A program made the position numbers and the translations under genes. From Malurus cyaneus samueli (lineage: Eukaryota; Chordata; Aves; Passeriformes; Maluridae), in NCBI GenBank assembly GCA_009741485.1, contig CM019216.1, positions 53,548,918 through 53,612,917 on the forward strand: DNA of 64,000 bases, in the 5' to 3' direction. The notes beneath the pieces are model-generated. The model saw only the letters and a list, made by a program, of their open reading frames with translations. It was not told the origin of the DNA and did not search any database. Shown in pieces: positions 1 through 12,928 of this stretch (position 1 is the first letter of the stretch; each line of letters starts with the position of its first letter).

Positions 1-3000
1 ACTATCAGCAGGCTAATGGTAGCTTTGAAAACAAAAACTTACCCTGCTTCATCCTATTCATATCCAAAGAGATGAAAATTTTGAATCCTAATGATTCATT
101 TAACTGCCAGGATTAAATACATCTCAAGAAAAATTATATGCAATTAAAAAGGAAGAAGTCTGCAATGTGACTTTGTGGCTGTGTGGTTGAGGACAGTCAA
201 GCAACAGGAAGATCTTTAAAACTGAGGTTATTTTTCATTTGACTCTTAGAGAATTTTATGCTTCCTGCTTCCCAGATAAATATTTACATAGCTTTAATTC
301 TGAAGCACAGTCTGAAGTGCCCAGAAGTTAATGGGACAAAGCTTCAGCATTAAGGGCTAGCTAAGTAGCTAAGTCCCCATGTCTGAGACAGAAGCACTCA
401 CTCTATGACTCGCCCAGTGTCACACACATGCTTGGTGGTAAGATATTACTGTAAAGTTGTTGGAAAGACTCATCTGTTTAAGCTGTAGGACCACCTTCAT
501 TTACTATTTGTGATTCTTTTTTCCTAAGGAACATTCTTCACCCTCTTCAGAAACAAAACTTCCTTGTGGATTGCAAACTTCTGCAGGGTAGCAGTCTTGT
601 AGTGTACAAATGAATTTGGCGTTCTGTTGACATGTTTCTTTCATGTGCACGACAGCCCTGCATGTTAAACACAGCCAGATGCTGAGCAGCTGCACTGACC
701 TGGGCTCCTGGACCTGGTGCCCTCTTAAGCAGCATGGCTCACTGTGTACTTAGGCACTTCAATCCCATATGCCTGTTGCTAGGACTGCTGGTGTTATTCC
801 CATGGGTTTTTTTTCTGCACTAAACTGAGCTGCTTTTTATTTCTCAGGGAGTTGTGGGAACTTATCTATTCTTGGGGCATGTTTTGAGGAGGAAGGGAAG
901 AAGATACTGTGGGAAAACATCAAATAACTGAATTTGCTTTAGGGCTGAAATCAAAGGGCTATAATCATCAAAAGGTGGAAGAGAACCAGCCCACAAGAAA
1001 GCATCAGGGAGGGTTTTGCCTGTAGCCCCGAACAGGCCAAGGTGGCTGGGAGTGGAGCACTGAACACAAGGTGGACTGACTATTTATGTCAGTGGGAGCT
1101 TGTTTGGAGAAATGAGTAAAGGCCAAAGCTGACTTGCTATAAAACAAAATGTTACAAGAAGGCCAGAGTGGTTTCCTACGAATAAAGACGTTAGATGAGA
1201 CTGGTACCATTGCCTGGGCTTATTGGGGAACATGAAGATGCTTTGATGTAAAACTTTGGCCCAGTACTCAAAACAACTCACCTAAGCCAGACTCAATCTA
1301 TAGATAGCATGAGCCACCAAGCTGCTCTTATCAAGAGATGGGTAATCTCTAACTGCAGCTTGTTTCTATGTATGTTTGGAATCTTGTAGGTTGGAAGCTC
1401 AACCAGCTATTCCTTCTCCTTTGGTTCTAGCTGAAGTATTTCAGGGCTTTACATGAATATTCCTGATTTGAGTGCATACACAGATTCTTAATTATAAAAA
1501 GTAGTTATTATTTCTTTCTATGTTCTTTTTGTCAAGAACAACAACATGAAATAACTTAAAAATTAACCTGCATTTCTTAGTGTATTTTCATAAGTAGTTA
1601 TCCAGATCTACATCAGAAACCACAGTAGGAAATGAGTTCTGGTCTGTGTAGAAACAAAGTGAAACTGATGTCCTAATTTTTATAATTAAGTACATAATTG
1701 TTTAGTCCCTTTGGACTTGGAAATGGTGGTGTAAATTTGTGTACTTTGGTTTTGAATGTTTTTGTTTTATGAAGTATCTTATGAATTGGCTTGTCTTCAT
1801 TCAGTGGTAGATGCCAAAGGCATTATATGAAGCATCTTCAGCATTTTAAAAGTGGAATAAATATAGAAGTACTCTTGGCACAGCTATCTCCTACTTGCAG
1901 CTGAAGGTAATGGGCATTTTAAACAAAGGAATGTTGGGTATGTTGGTTTTCAGTGACTGGCAATGGGTTCTGCTACCTTCTTTTAACTCTCTATTCCATA
2001 GGCCAGTTAGAAAGCTCTTTTCCTAGTCATAAAACACTACCTAGGTGCCTATATTTTGCTGTGCTGAAATGACCAGGCAAGGACTGCTACACCCATTCCA
2101 TATTCAGTGGATTTTATCCTGTGAACTCTTGTTATGGAACGTAGCACTGCTTGTTATGAATGTAGCATTCATTAGTGTCCTGACTCCCGTGCTTGGCAGC
2201 ATGTGTGCAGAACTGAACTATTTGTGCTTTATCTAAACTACCTGCCTGTGGGAGGAATATGGGTACAGTGTCCTTTACACATATCTTCTACAAGCTGTGA
2301 AGATGCATTTGAGGGGGTTGCTCCATCTTCTGTCTCCGAAACCATCTGGGTTTGGAAGAATTTGAGAAGGATTAAAAGTAGCTATTTGGCAGCTTTGGGC
2401 AATAATGAGAACGTGGGGTCCTCAAACGGTATCCAAATGTAGCTTCTTTAGAAAAATCTCAACCCTTTTTTTCTTCCTTAACTTCAGAAAACATTTCTCA
2501 GCCCTCCACCAGAGGAGTCAGACTCTGTCTAAGCTGTTGCTTTGACAGTAAAGTTCAGTAAACAGAGGCATGCAGGGATGGAAAGTGTGTTTGCTACACT
2601 GGAGGAGTTTCTAATGTTTACCCATGTTCTGGTTGTGGAGACATTCTCAAAGTGGTGTTGGCCATTTATTTGAATGACTAAGAGGACTGGCACCAAGTGA
2701 AGGTCAGTGGAAGGAGCTGGTGATACCACATTGTGTTGACTCTAGGACCCTATGCCAACCAGTGCCTTTTCCGAACTAGGTTTCCAATGCTTTCATTTGG
2801 TTTGCTGGAGCAAAGCTTGTTTGTGGAGGTTGCATGGGTGTACAGCCCAGCTCTGTTTAGCTGAAGCAAAAAGTTTATCCAGGAGCTTGGATTGAGGCCA
2901 ATTACTGCATGAGAAAATTCTCATTCTGCTCCTGTGTTTTGGCGTGCTCACTCAGGCTGACCACTCCTGATCAGCTGTTGGAAAAGCACTAGTGTTTCTT

Positions 3001-6000
3001 TAGCATTTGAGGGTGTCAGTCGACTCATCCAAACTTTGAATTTGAAACTGGGTGTTCTATTATTAGCTGTAGCCTGGCGTGATTTTCAGAATCCACCTGT
3101 CACTTTGATTATACTTATCCTTTATTTGTTTTGTTTCCTTGTTCATCGATAAGAGAAAATATTGAAGTAATGTGCATCCCTTGCAGCTTGTGGCTAATGT
3201 GGTATGCTAATGTGTTTTAGAATGCCTAAGAAGAGTTTTCAGGAAATCTGGTAATGTAGGTTGGACAGAGACTGTATGCAACCGTGACTATGCATGGGTA
3301 GTCCTCTGAAGCTCAGGCTTTTGATTTGAGATGAGGGAAAAGATGGTTTTGGAGCTACCTGAACAGTGATTTACTGCTACCAATTTTAAACAGGTCCTCT
3401 TCCATTGCAGGAAGTCTGCTGAACTGGTGCTACTTAAAAGCTGAGCAGTAGCACTTCTTTTTAAAATGGACATAAACACTTTTTCCAAGCTCAGGCCAGC
3501 TTGCTGAAGTCATTCAAATACAAATCTTGAAAGCTGCTTCTCTGGCCAGTACCAGTTTGGATTGTAACTATATCAGGGTTGGCTGCATTTTAAAGGCATT
3601 AAGTTTATTTGTTTCCAAAATTAAGCTAAAATGACTAGCTAGAAGTGTTTGGCAGAAAAATTTGTCTCTGTGTGTGTCTTCTGCCATGCAAACTCTTAAT
3701 CACCCTAGCTTGAAATTGGCCAGAGAGATAATGATATAACATCATAGCATGATGATAACTGTAGAATTAAGCTGCCTATTTTCACAAAACTTACACATCC
3801 TCTGAGTATCTTCACTGAGGGGAAGAACTTCATGCTTGATTAGATAGCAGCAAATCCACACAGGTAAGTTGTTATAGCCTCTTATATATTCTTGAAAAGA
3901 CCTTGTTTGGGTGCTTGAGAATCAAGACATGAATTACAGGAAACCCACACTTCGTTAATGCCAGTGCTTCTTAATTTATGTGATAGTTTCTTCTCCGTTT
4001 AAGAACAGAGATGAGGAATTCAAACACAGATGTGATACATAGCCTTCTTTTGAGAGCTCCTTTGTTGGATACTGACAGACTGCTCATAGCAGGTTTATTT
4101 ATTTTTTTAATATTTTTATTTTTTGGTTTACGGACAGTGGTATTCACTTTAAAGTGGATGTTTTATTAAAGAACATTACCTGCTAGCAACAAGTCCCACA
4201 CCGACATGAAACATTGTCAAGCTCTTAGTCATCCCCTGAATCTGCTTTGTTGATGTGCCATTTCATTACTCTTTTGTGTGCCACAGTGTAAAAAAGCAAA
4301 TCACAAACAAATTAACAAAATGAGCCACCTGAAGATACACCCTCTCACTTCCCCAAACCCCAATGATCCTGGATGGTACCCCAGCAGCAAGGGGAACACT
4401 TGTGTTGTCTGCAAGAAATCTTGTGGAAGTAAACTGTTTCATGAGACACTGGATGTAGTTTGTGCTGAAAACTACTTTGACAGCTGAAATCTTTTAAAGT
4501 GGAAAACAACAGAAACATGAGACAGGAGCAGCATGGAGCTTCCTCTCTTATCTTTTTTTCCCAGGGAGGGAAAGGGAGTGTCTGACTTTGATCTTATTAC
4601 CGTCCTTCCACCTGATTCTGCGTGCATGTTCATGCAGTTTCATGTCTGGAGACTTGATTATAATTTCTGGTGTTCCTGAAATATCTCCTATTTGAGAAAA
4701 TCTGTAGGTGGAGATAGAAAAGCCTGTGAGAATCTGGAAGAGCAAAGATTATAGGAGTCTTCCTTATAAATGTGTTTGGATCTGGGCTGATCTCTACAAG
4801 GGCTTCAAACCTTAAGACTTCGTATATTTGTAAAAAAAGTAGCCAGTTAAAAATAACTTTATTGTTTGTTTAACAGAGTATTATACTTAGAATTCAAAGT
4901 TCCTTTGAACTAGCTATTCTGTATTCAACATAGAATAGCACACAACTGGTACTTTAAAGATGCACAGGAGTGCTTCTGGATTCCTTTTGATGGCAGCAGT
5001 TCTGTAGCCGTGACTGTAAGGTCAGACTCAGTGTTTGTGGGAAGCGTGCGATTGCTTTTGGCTGTAATTTTGTTCCTAGAATGGAAATAGGCTGCTGCAG
5101 GTATTTGATTTGTATGCAGGTTTTTTGTAGGCATGGCCCTATGAGAAGGAGCTCTGCTGAAGGATTTTATTTTGGATTCCTTGGAATTAGTTCCTATGCC
5201 TAATGGGGTAATGATATTATGTTTCTTACATGTAGTTCACTGCCACTCGAACATCTGGATTTCAGAGTATATGCTAAGTACCACATCAGTGAGAGCACTG
5301 CTGTCCTTTACACCTCCATTTTAAGTTGCAGTAACTGCTTGAAGTTTTCTTCTCCTGCATTTCCAATCCTATCTTATTTCAAAGATAATGTGAAAAGAAT
5401 GTAAAATAGTCAGCTCTTTGTCTAAGATGTACTAGTGATAAAAAGCTGAACTATGTTTAAGAACTGGAGCAGAAAGGATGCTAAGATGGTATTAATTCCA
5501 TTTCTTTCAAGTAGAAAATAATTTTCTGCAGAAAAGACTACTACACTATATTGACTGAAGTAATTAATTAAAATCAGTCCAAGTTAAATGTTTGACTTGA
5601 GAGGTTAGGGTTGTAGGTTTTTTTGGTTTTGGGGATTTTTCATCACCCAAATTAACATTTTTTAGGTGGGCAAGGTAACCAGCTAGTAGAACTTTTGATG
5701 TGGTAGTAAAATGATTAATCTTAAAATACAGTGTAACAGATGGAAAAATTTAATTGCTTTTTTGGGGGATTTGTAATACATGTCTTTTTTTCAAGTATTG
5801 TGAGCAACACAGTCAGGCAGCTTTTAACAGAGTCCCATGTCCTGACCCAACCTTTATCATGGTACACTGGTTAACTTTATCAAGGTCTGAAGGAGGGCAT
5901 TTTCTCCAGATTTCTTGGACTAGGATGATGCTGTATTTCGCCTTCAGGATCAAAAATAGCAGCCATGAATTTCAGCTACCCTTGTAACAAAAGGATGCAG

Positions 6001-6126
6001 GTCTTCCGTATAGTTATATGAGAGATACCATCAGTAAGATTTGTCTGCTGGGTGGCAGACTTCTGTGCTCTAGTACTTGAAGCTTCCTTATTAGTCTCCT
6101 GTTTACTGTAGATGGATGGTTGCTCA

Positions 6127-6300
6127 GTCATTGAATGGTTTGGATTGGAAGAGATTTTAAAGATCATCTAGTTCTAACCCCCCTGCTGTGGGCAGGGACA
6201 CCTTCCACTAGACTGGGTTGCTCCAAGTGCCATCCAACCTGGCCTTAAATACTCCCAGACATGGGGCATAACACTTCCAGGAATGGGGCATGATACTATT
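6127..6300 (-). mobile_element. CR1 LINE 3'-end fragment, antisense
   Basis: Read on the + strand, the order is a TCATTGAATGGTTTGG-like start, GGAAGAGATTTTAAAGATCATCTAG, a CCCCCTGC...GGGCAGGGACACCTTCCACTAGAC block, and then TTGCTCCAAGTGCCATCCAACCTGGCCTTAAA-like sequence. This is the reverse complement of the avian CR1 3' end, so the element lies on the minus strand. It is 5'-truncated and diverged, as is usual for CR1. It sits in intron 1 of PPP1R14C. Confidence 0.88.
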
Positions 6301-6301
6301 T

Positions 6302-6341
6302 CTATGGTAGACATAGAAAGCCTATGGTAGATGTAGAAAGC
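6302..6341. repeat. 20-bp tandem duplication
   Basis: Two adjacent 20-bp units begin CTATGGTAGA and end TAGAAAGC. They differ at two positions (ACAT versus ATGT in the middle). They lie at the end of the neighbouring CR1 fragment and probably arose by slippage. Confidence 0.75.
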
Positions 6342-9300
6342 CAGGTGAGAGGAATCCCAACTTGTGAGTCTTGGGCCTTGCTTAAAAAAAAAAAAAACCA
6401 CAAAAAATTAGCTTTGCTTTAAAATATTGCTCAACATAAATGATTTTGATGAGATGAAATTCTCATTCTGGAAGATGTCTGCTCCTGAGTTAGATATGAC
6501 TCTTTACATAAGTGGCTTCATGTGTATGAATTTTAGTTGTTGTGTGATGAATGTGTGTATTTGATAGCAGAGAAGGTGAAAGAAGGAAAAAGCTGACCTC
6601 CAAATGTTTCCAAGAAGCAAGACAGTTAAAGGACAGTGAGAGTCAGGAATGAGCAGCTGAAATGTGAATCCAGGTAAAATCTTTGAATGTTCCTTGAGAG
6701 TGTGCCAGAGGTTAGAAACTAGCTGGTGTTGTCCAGAAGGACGAAACACGTTACAGTCTCACCTGATGGTGAGACTTCCTCAAGCTATTCTGGTTCCTTG
6801 CTGTCAATATATTGTATTGGCTGAATTCAAAATCTAGAAATTTTGAGCCCATATTACACAAATCATGATGTAATTTAGAAAAACAAAGTTAGTCTGTCTC
6901 TTGACTCCTTAATTGCTCTTGCCAGCAGCTTTTAAATGATGTGAACGAATTTACTCAAAAGGCTTTGGCAGTTGTTACAGGACATTGCGGAAGAGAAAGT
7001 CACTATTATTAGTGCCCTACCTAAGAGAGATGGTGTTTGATTCATCCAAAAGCTGTTGGCAGTCTCCAGCTCTCATATGAAGTGGCTGGCCTCAAGAAAG
7101 CATATTAAAGATGAGCACCATTTTGGACCCTGAAAAGATTCTGGGTGGCAGAAGACTTAACTAATAATATTTTGCTTGTGAACACAAAGGTCACTTTCTA
7201 GAAGGACATTTGAAAACTTACCTTTCATGAGCTTGTGGAGACAGGGAAATCAGCTCACTCGACATCATCTCAAGACTGTTTAGTAAAGTTCTCAGTTTGT
7301 AAAGTAAAAAACTGCATTTTAACTTCTAATCACAGTGTTTTTCATGTGTTCTGGGGCCTGAAAGACATGTTTAAGCTTTTAACCTCTCCTCATGGGGATT
7401 TACAGAGATTTGGGCACAAACCTTTTTAATCCTAAGCAAATTTTAGCTACTTTAGCTAATGCAGTGCTAGAGCAGAAGATGTGTTGTTTTTAGCCATTAT
7501 CTGACCAGGGAGCAGTACTCATAGGCAGAGCCTGGGTTCCTTGTGGCCCTGTGAACAAAGCATGATGGCATTTTAAAAAAAAATAAGTTAAAACACTTGT
7601 CTCTGGAGAGGCATCAGACCAAGGCCCCTCTATGGTGAGTGGGCAAAGAGGCTAGTGTAGTATGGAGAGGTGGATTTTAGCACAACAAAAAACATGTAGT
7701 TGTGCATCCTACCAGTAACCACCTCCTCTAATGTGGCAAAGCTTGTGCTCTTTGCTGAACCAGACTTCAACTCTGCTTGGTTATTTGTTTGGAGCGTCTG
7801 TCTTTGTTGTGAAGATCAAAGTACTATCTGGAGGTACATGTGAGGTGAAGTGTCTGAGATTGTTTCAGAGTTTGTATGACAACAACATTTTTAGTGAATG
7901 TATTTTGAAATTTGCCTTGTTAAGCACTCTTTTTAATAAGACTTATGCTGTGTTGTTTTTTTTGTTTGGAATTCAAAGCCTGAGGAGTTAATACTCAATT
8001 TCAATCCCAGCTCTCCTGATTTATTTGTTACACATTTCTTAATTTTTAATTTTTTTAAGATGCAAACCACAAGTTAGTGGTTTCTTGGCGAACTGGAGAT
8101 GATACTGGCTTTTTTCACAATTTTTCAGCTTTTAATGAACTTGAGCATCTCTTAGCATGGTGCCTGGCATGCTCCAAATTACATGATTGGAGCCTTGGGA
8201 AAGTTACTAGTTTAACCTAGACTCTTTTGATGCCAGCTTTTCTTAGAGGAGAAACTGAGCTGAGGTTGCTGAGATTTGCTTAAAAATTTTGGAACTAGCA
8301 GAGCTGTTTTATGTCTCTTCATAATCGCTGGCCCTGACAGTTTAACAGAGCTTATTGACCATCTGCTTTGTCTAGTTTGCCACATGGCAGAGTAACAACT
8401 AAGCCAAATATACTGGCTGCACAGTGTATTAATTAAACAACTTGCTTGTGAGCATTGTCAAGATATTAAATTGATTTATGTTGTACATTTAACTTGAAGA
8501 GTTTTGTGCTTTCTCTCGCTGCAGTCTGTGGGTATTGAGCCGAAGACCATAAGATGGGTGGTGAGGAAAGAGCTGTTTGACTGTGTGTTGGAGGCCCTAT
8601 TTGTCTCCTTGCCCTCTGTCTTCTGTTAACCCTCTCTCAACAGATGGGACACGAAGTATATTACAGTTTTGTTCCCCTGCTGCTTCTTCTGACTGCTGTT
8701 CTTTGCCTCTCTCAAAGCTGGCAAAGCAACAGCTGTTTCATCATTTTTCTGTTTGAAGAAACACAGCAGAGGGGGTTGGTGGGGGGAGAGACTGAAAGGC
8801 TAGTCATCTTTCTTGCAAAAGACTAGAGAGAAATACCATTCTTGTCTTTTTTTTTTTTTTTGTTTTGTTTTGAAAGCCGGTAACTCTTCTGAGAGCAGAT
8901 TTCATGTTCTGCAGTGTTTGTATTGCTGGAAATACAATGCATCTTTCTCCAAGGTGAGAGGAGAAATTGAGAACTTTAAGCAAATAGCACTGGTTCTGTC
9001 TGCATGTATCTAGCTGGAGGAACCTGACTGTGGGCTGCTTGTTGGTGTGACTAATTCTGCTCAAAGGCACAGCCCCCTGGGAAAACAGATTTTGAATCCA
9101 GACTCTGCTGGTGGCAGAGGTGTGTAATATGCTCTCTGAAAGTGATGTGGCAAGACTTTGGCAATATCCAGCAACTGTCTGCTTGATCAAGGGACATGCT
9201 GTAGGTAGCATTTCTGCATCTAGAAGCTGAATCCTGTTGAGCTTGTTATAATGAGCAGATGGCTTGTTAATATGTTCTGCTGTGCTGTGGCAAGCCATGC

Positions 9301-12300
9301 TTCTTCAAGGCATTGCTACCTACACTTTCCTTGCAGAAATTTGTGTAAATTCTATTTCTTCTGGTAATTTTCTGTAACAACAGGTAACTGCTCATCCATA
9401 TGTGGATGTAGGTGCATATTTGTGGTCTGTTAACATGATCCTGAAGGGTTAGTGTATATGTATGTGTGCACTGTGTGTATAGTATGCTCTTGGATGGTGT
9501 AACATGAAATAGTATTGCTATTCAGTGTAACATCAGTCTCAATGAAGCTGCTCTTTGGCTCTATTTTTAATATACTTAAGCTGCTGGAAAGGCTTTGCAT
9601 AGTATGGAAAGAACTTCAGGAGAAAACTGAAAGACTGCTGTACTCATTTGTGTTCAGTCTGAAAAGCCGTGTCTAGTTGGCTGCAGACAAAGCCTCTGAT
9701 AACGTACCTGAGTTTTTGGCCTCTGGAAACTCGATGTTAACCAGAAGCATTGCTCTGATTGTGTTTGGGACTTCCAGGAGTTGCAGAGGATCCCAGGTAG
9801 CCTTGGTGTGTGTGCTGTCCCACAGAACCAGGAAACTATTTAAAAAATGAGATCTCGAGTATATATGTGAGTTCTCTCCTTTCTGGGAATCTTTGGTATT
9901 CCTGATAATTGAAGGTGGCGCCTTCCGGCATTTAAGGGATACTTGAGAAAATTACATTCCTCTTAAAATCTTTTTTTTTTGCTATGTGTTAATTAAGATA
10001 CTTAAGAGTAATCTTTCACTCTTTTGTTGACTTTGTGAGGATTATCGCCCCTCTGCCAGGGCTCCAGCACTGCAAATGAAGGGTTAGGCTACATACAGCT
10101 TTAAAAAAGTAGTCTTTTCCTGGAGCTGTAGTTCAGTCATAGGAAACAGTTTGAGCAGTTGTTTTCTTTAGCACATACATGGGAGCAGTACTGCTAAGAA
10201 GAAGGGGTGGGGAGAATAAGTGCTTATCTTTCAGCAGCCTGTTGGAGTTCTCTCTCTTCAGTTCAGGCCAATTGCAATTTCTCTGTGTTTGCTATTGCCA
10301 GTCTGCAAGTTTATCTATTTTAAGGGCCCTCATCAGACTTGGACTTGCTTTGTTTGCCTGCATCATCTTTCTGCTACAGTGATTTGTGAGGACTAGCAGC
10401 TGTTGCATGAGCATCTGGAATTTTAATGGTTGTGCTGGAAAATATTGCCTGTTTGAATATCTGAGGAGGAGAGAGACCTCAGTGCTTTGACCCCATTCTG
10501 TTTTGGGCTTGCTAACATTGTCATGAACATGTATCTCACCACAAATTTTCGTTATCCGATGTGAAAAGGTCTGTCACATGTTTGCTGCTGGCAAGAGAGT
10601 ATGTTGAGGAAGATGATAGGCTTTTCAGCATTTAAAAAGTAAAGCTGTAAGTAAATTAGAAGCTTCAGGAATTACTTCAGTTTTCTACTTTTATACAAAG
10701 CCAAAACAACAAATATCTTGCCTTACATTATACTTTTCTCCTTCTGTATGCCTTAAATTACTTTGCAGGCTATGGTTATAGAACTACAAAGCTTATAGTT
10801 CTTAAAAAAATATGCATATCATCCATAACTTATTTCTTTTGTAATACCACTGGGAAGAAAAATACACTTTTTTCTTCAGCCTGTGACAATTTCCAACAGT
10901 GCATATGATTAGAGATTGCTGACAAGTCCTGACTTTGCATGTTTATGGCTCTCTGAAAAATGGAGGAAAATATTTTCACATATATTTCACATCTGCTTAA
11001 GAAAGATAAAACTTGAAGTAAAGTTGAAGGAAGAGAAGGGAACAAATTTTAGGCTGACCACAGCAAAGTGACAGTTCAGTTGAAAATGATGCTTTTTAGG
11101 GGTCAAGGGAGCTGAAACAGGAGTTCCTGGTGCTACAGGCTTTCTTGGAAGGCAGTTAGGCTAACATGTATTCTTAAAACAGTTGCTGCAGATCACCTGC
11201 AGGCTCTGCCAAAGCACACTTGCTCAGTTTGCATTTTCAGGATGGCAACACAATTTATAAGGTTTGCTATCTGTTCAGAGTGCAATTCTTTGACAGTGAG
11301 CAAAGGTTATGTGCCCACTGGGGCTTTGGAGTGAAATGGGTACAAGAAAGTGGGAGGAGTTGGGATTCAGAAGGGTTTGCTGGAAGCTTTTGTTTTTCTT
11401 GGGCCTTGGACTTCCTTGCAATGAATTCCTCTCTTGTGTTTGTGCTCTGGTGAGGATGTGCTCTTGATGTGGAAATAGAGTGTCTCCTTACAACCCATTT
11501 TTTTGGAGGTTCTCAGGAAAGTGTGAATGTGTATTCTTGAAACCAAATGAATGGTAGGACATTTTGACAGACTCCTGGGAGCTTTTAAATGGAGGTATCC
11601 TAAAATGGTAACTATAACTTAAATTACTTTCAAACAGGCCACATTTGGATATAATAAAAGCATTTTGGAAAAAAAGTGGTTCAAAGCTTGCTGGCAATTA
11701 GATATTGACTAAAACAAGATTAAAATGATATGACAGAACCCATGAGCACAGATGTCAGGTAGTGAAATGTGTGAAGGACGGGTGATGCTGCATGATGGAA
11801 ATCCCAGTTAACAAACCAGCTGGGAAGATAGCACTTCAATGCAAGAAAGAGATCTGAATGATTCCATTAAAAATCCCTATTTTGAAAGGAATTAATCTCA
11901 CATTGCAATGACAGAGGATATAGTCTAAACTTATATGTTCAGCTTCACCTTCCAGCACTTACTTGTTTTCTCGATCTTCCAGTAGTACAAAATTTTCAGA
12001 TGAGACATTTATTAAATTATAAAGTAGTAATGGAATTGAGCTTTCTTTGTATATTTCTTGCTGGCTTGGCCTGTTTTGTCTGCAGAGAAATGTTGGGCAA
12101 AGCTGGCTTTTTCTAACTTAATATGAGCATCTGCATTGGCATAATTATGACTATTCCTTAGAGATTAGGCAAGAATTTCCCAGCCAGGAGAGGAGAGCAC
12201 AAAGAGGTATTCTGCATGTTGAAGAGAAGTGGCCATGTTTCAATTGCACTGGGCACTTGTGCCAGTGTCATAGTCAAAACCATCTGATTTTTAAGGGCTG

Positions 12301-12908
12301 TCACAATGTGTTATTTACTCTTCTTTTACCATGTATTTGATAACTTCAGCAAAAATTGTATCTGACTCTTAACTTCCATTTCCCAAATAAACTGATGGAA
12401 GTATTTAAATGAATGATGGGGCCATGAACCAAGCAACACTTGCTGAACTGTGGTTTTTGGCCAGCTAAGGATCCCTAGATGCTGTTCTGTTCCGAGTCAG
12501 AGCCTATTTTGGTTGCTTGCTGTTGGATGCTTTATGACGGGTTCTGAACAAATGCTTCCTAAACAGCTGCCCATACAACAACTACTGTGTATGGACAGAC
12601 CAGAGTTGACACTGCAAGTGTGTGACCCCTGACTAGTGTTTCAGTCACCCATTCAAGCAACAGATAAATACCAAACTAAAAATAGCAAGTCCAGGGCCCC
12701 GGATAAGTATTTTCAGTGACCTACATAATAGGCTCTTTTGAAAACTTGTTAAAACACAGGATACCAAGAAACTGATTTGATTAAAAACCCCTTAAGTAGT
12801 GTGTGCATGCATTTGTTTTGCCTTTACAAAATTCTATTTAGCAGCTAATTAGAGGAAAAAATTACTACTGTTGATTCTTTGCAAATTACTTCCTTAGCTT
12901 CCATATAA

Positions 12909-12928
12909 NNNNNNNNNNNNNNNNNNNN
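12909..12928. other. Assembly gap (20 N)
   Basis: A run of 20 N lies within intron 1. The true gap size is unknown. The flanking sequence is ordinary non-coding DNA. Confidence 0.99.

Noticed and set aside
4278..4487. 69-codon frame with CVVCKKSCG and later cysteine
   Set aside because: It recalls a zinc-knuckle, but the cysteine spacing does not complete any known finger and there is no splice context.
8804..9298. 164-codon open frame, minus strand
   Set aside because: Its C-terminal lysine run is just the poly-T tract at 8.85 kb read in reverse. There is no domain, no splice context and no start context, and it lies deep in PPP1R14C intron 1.
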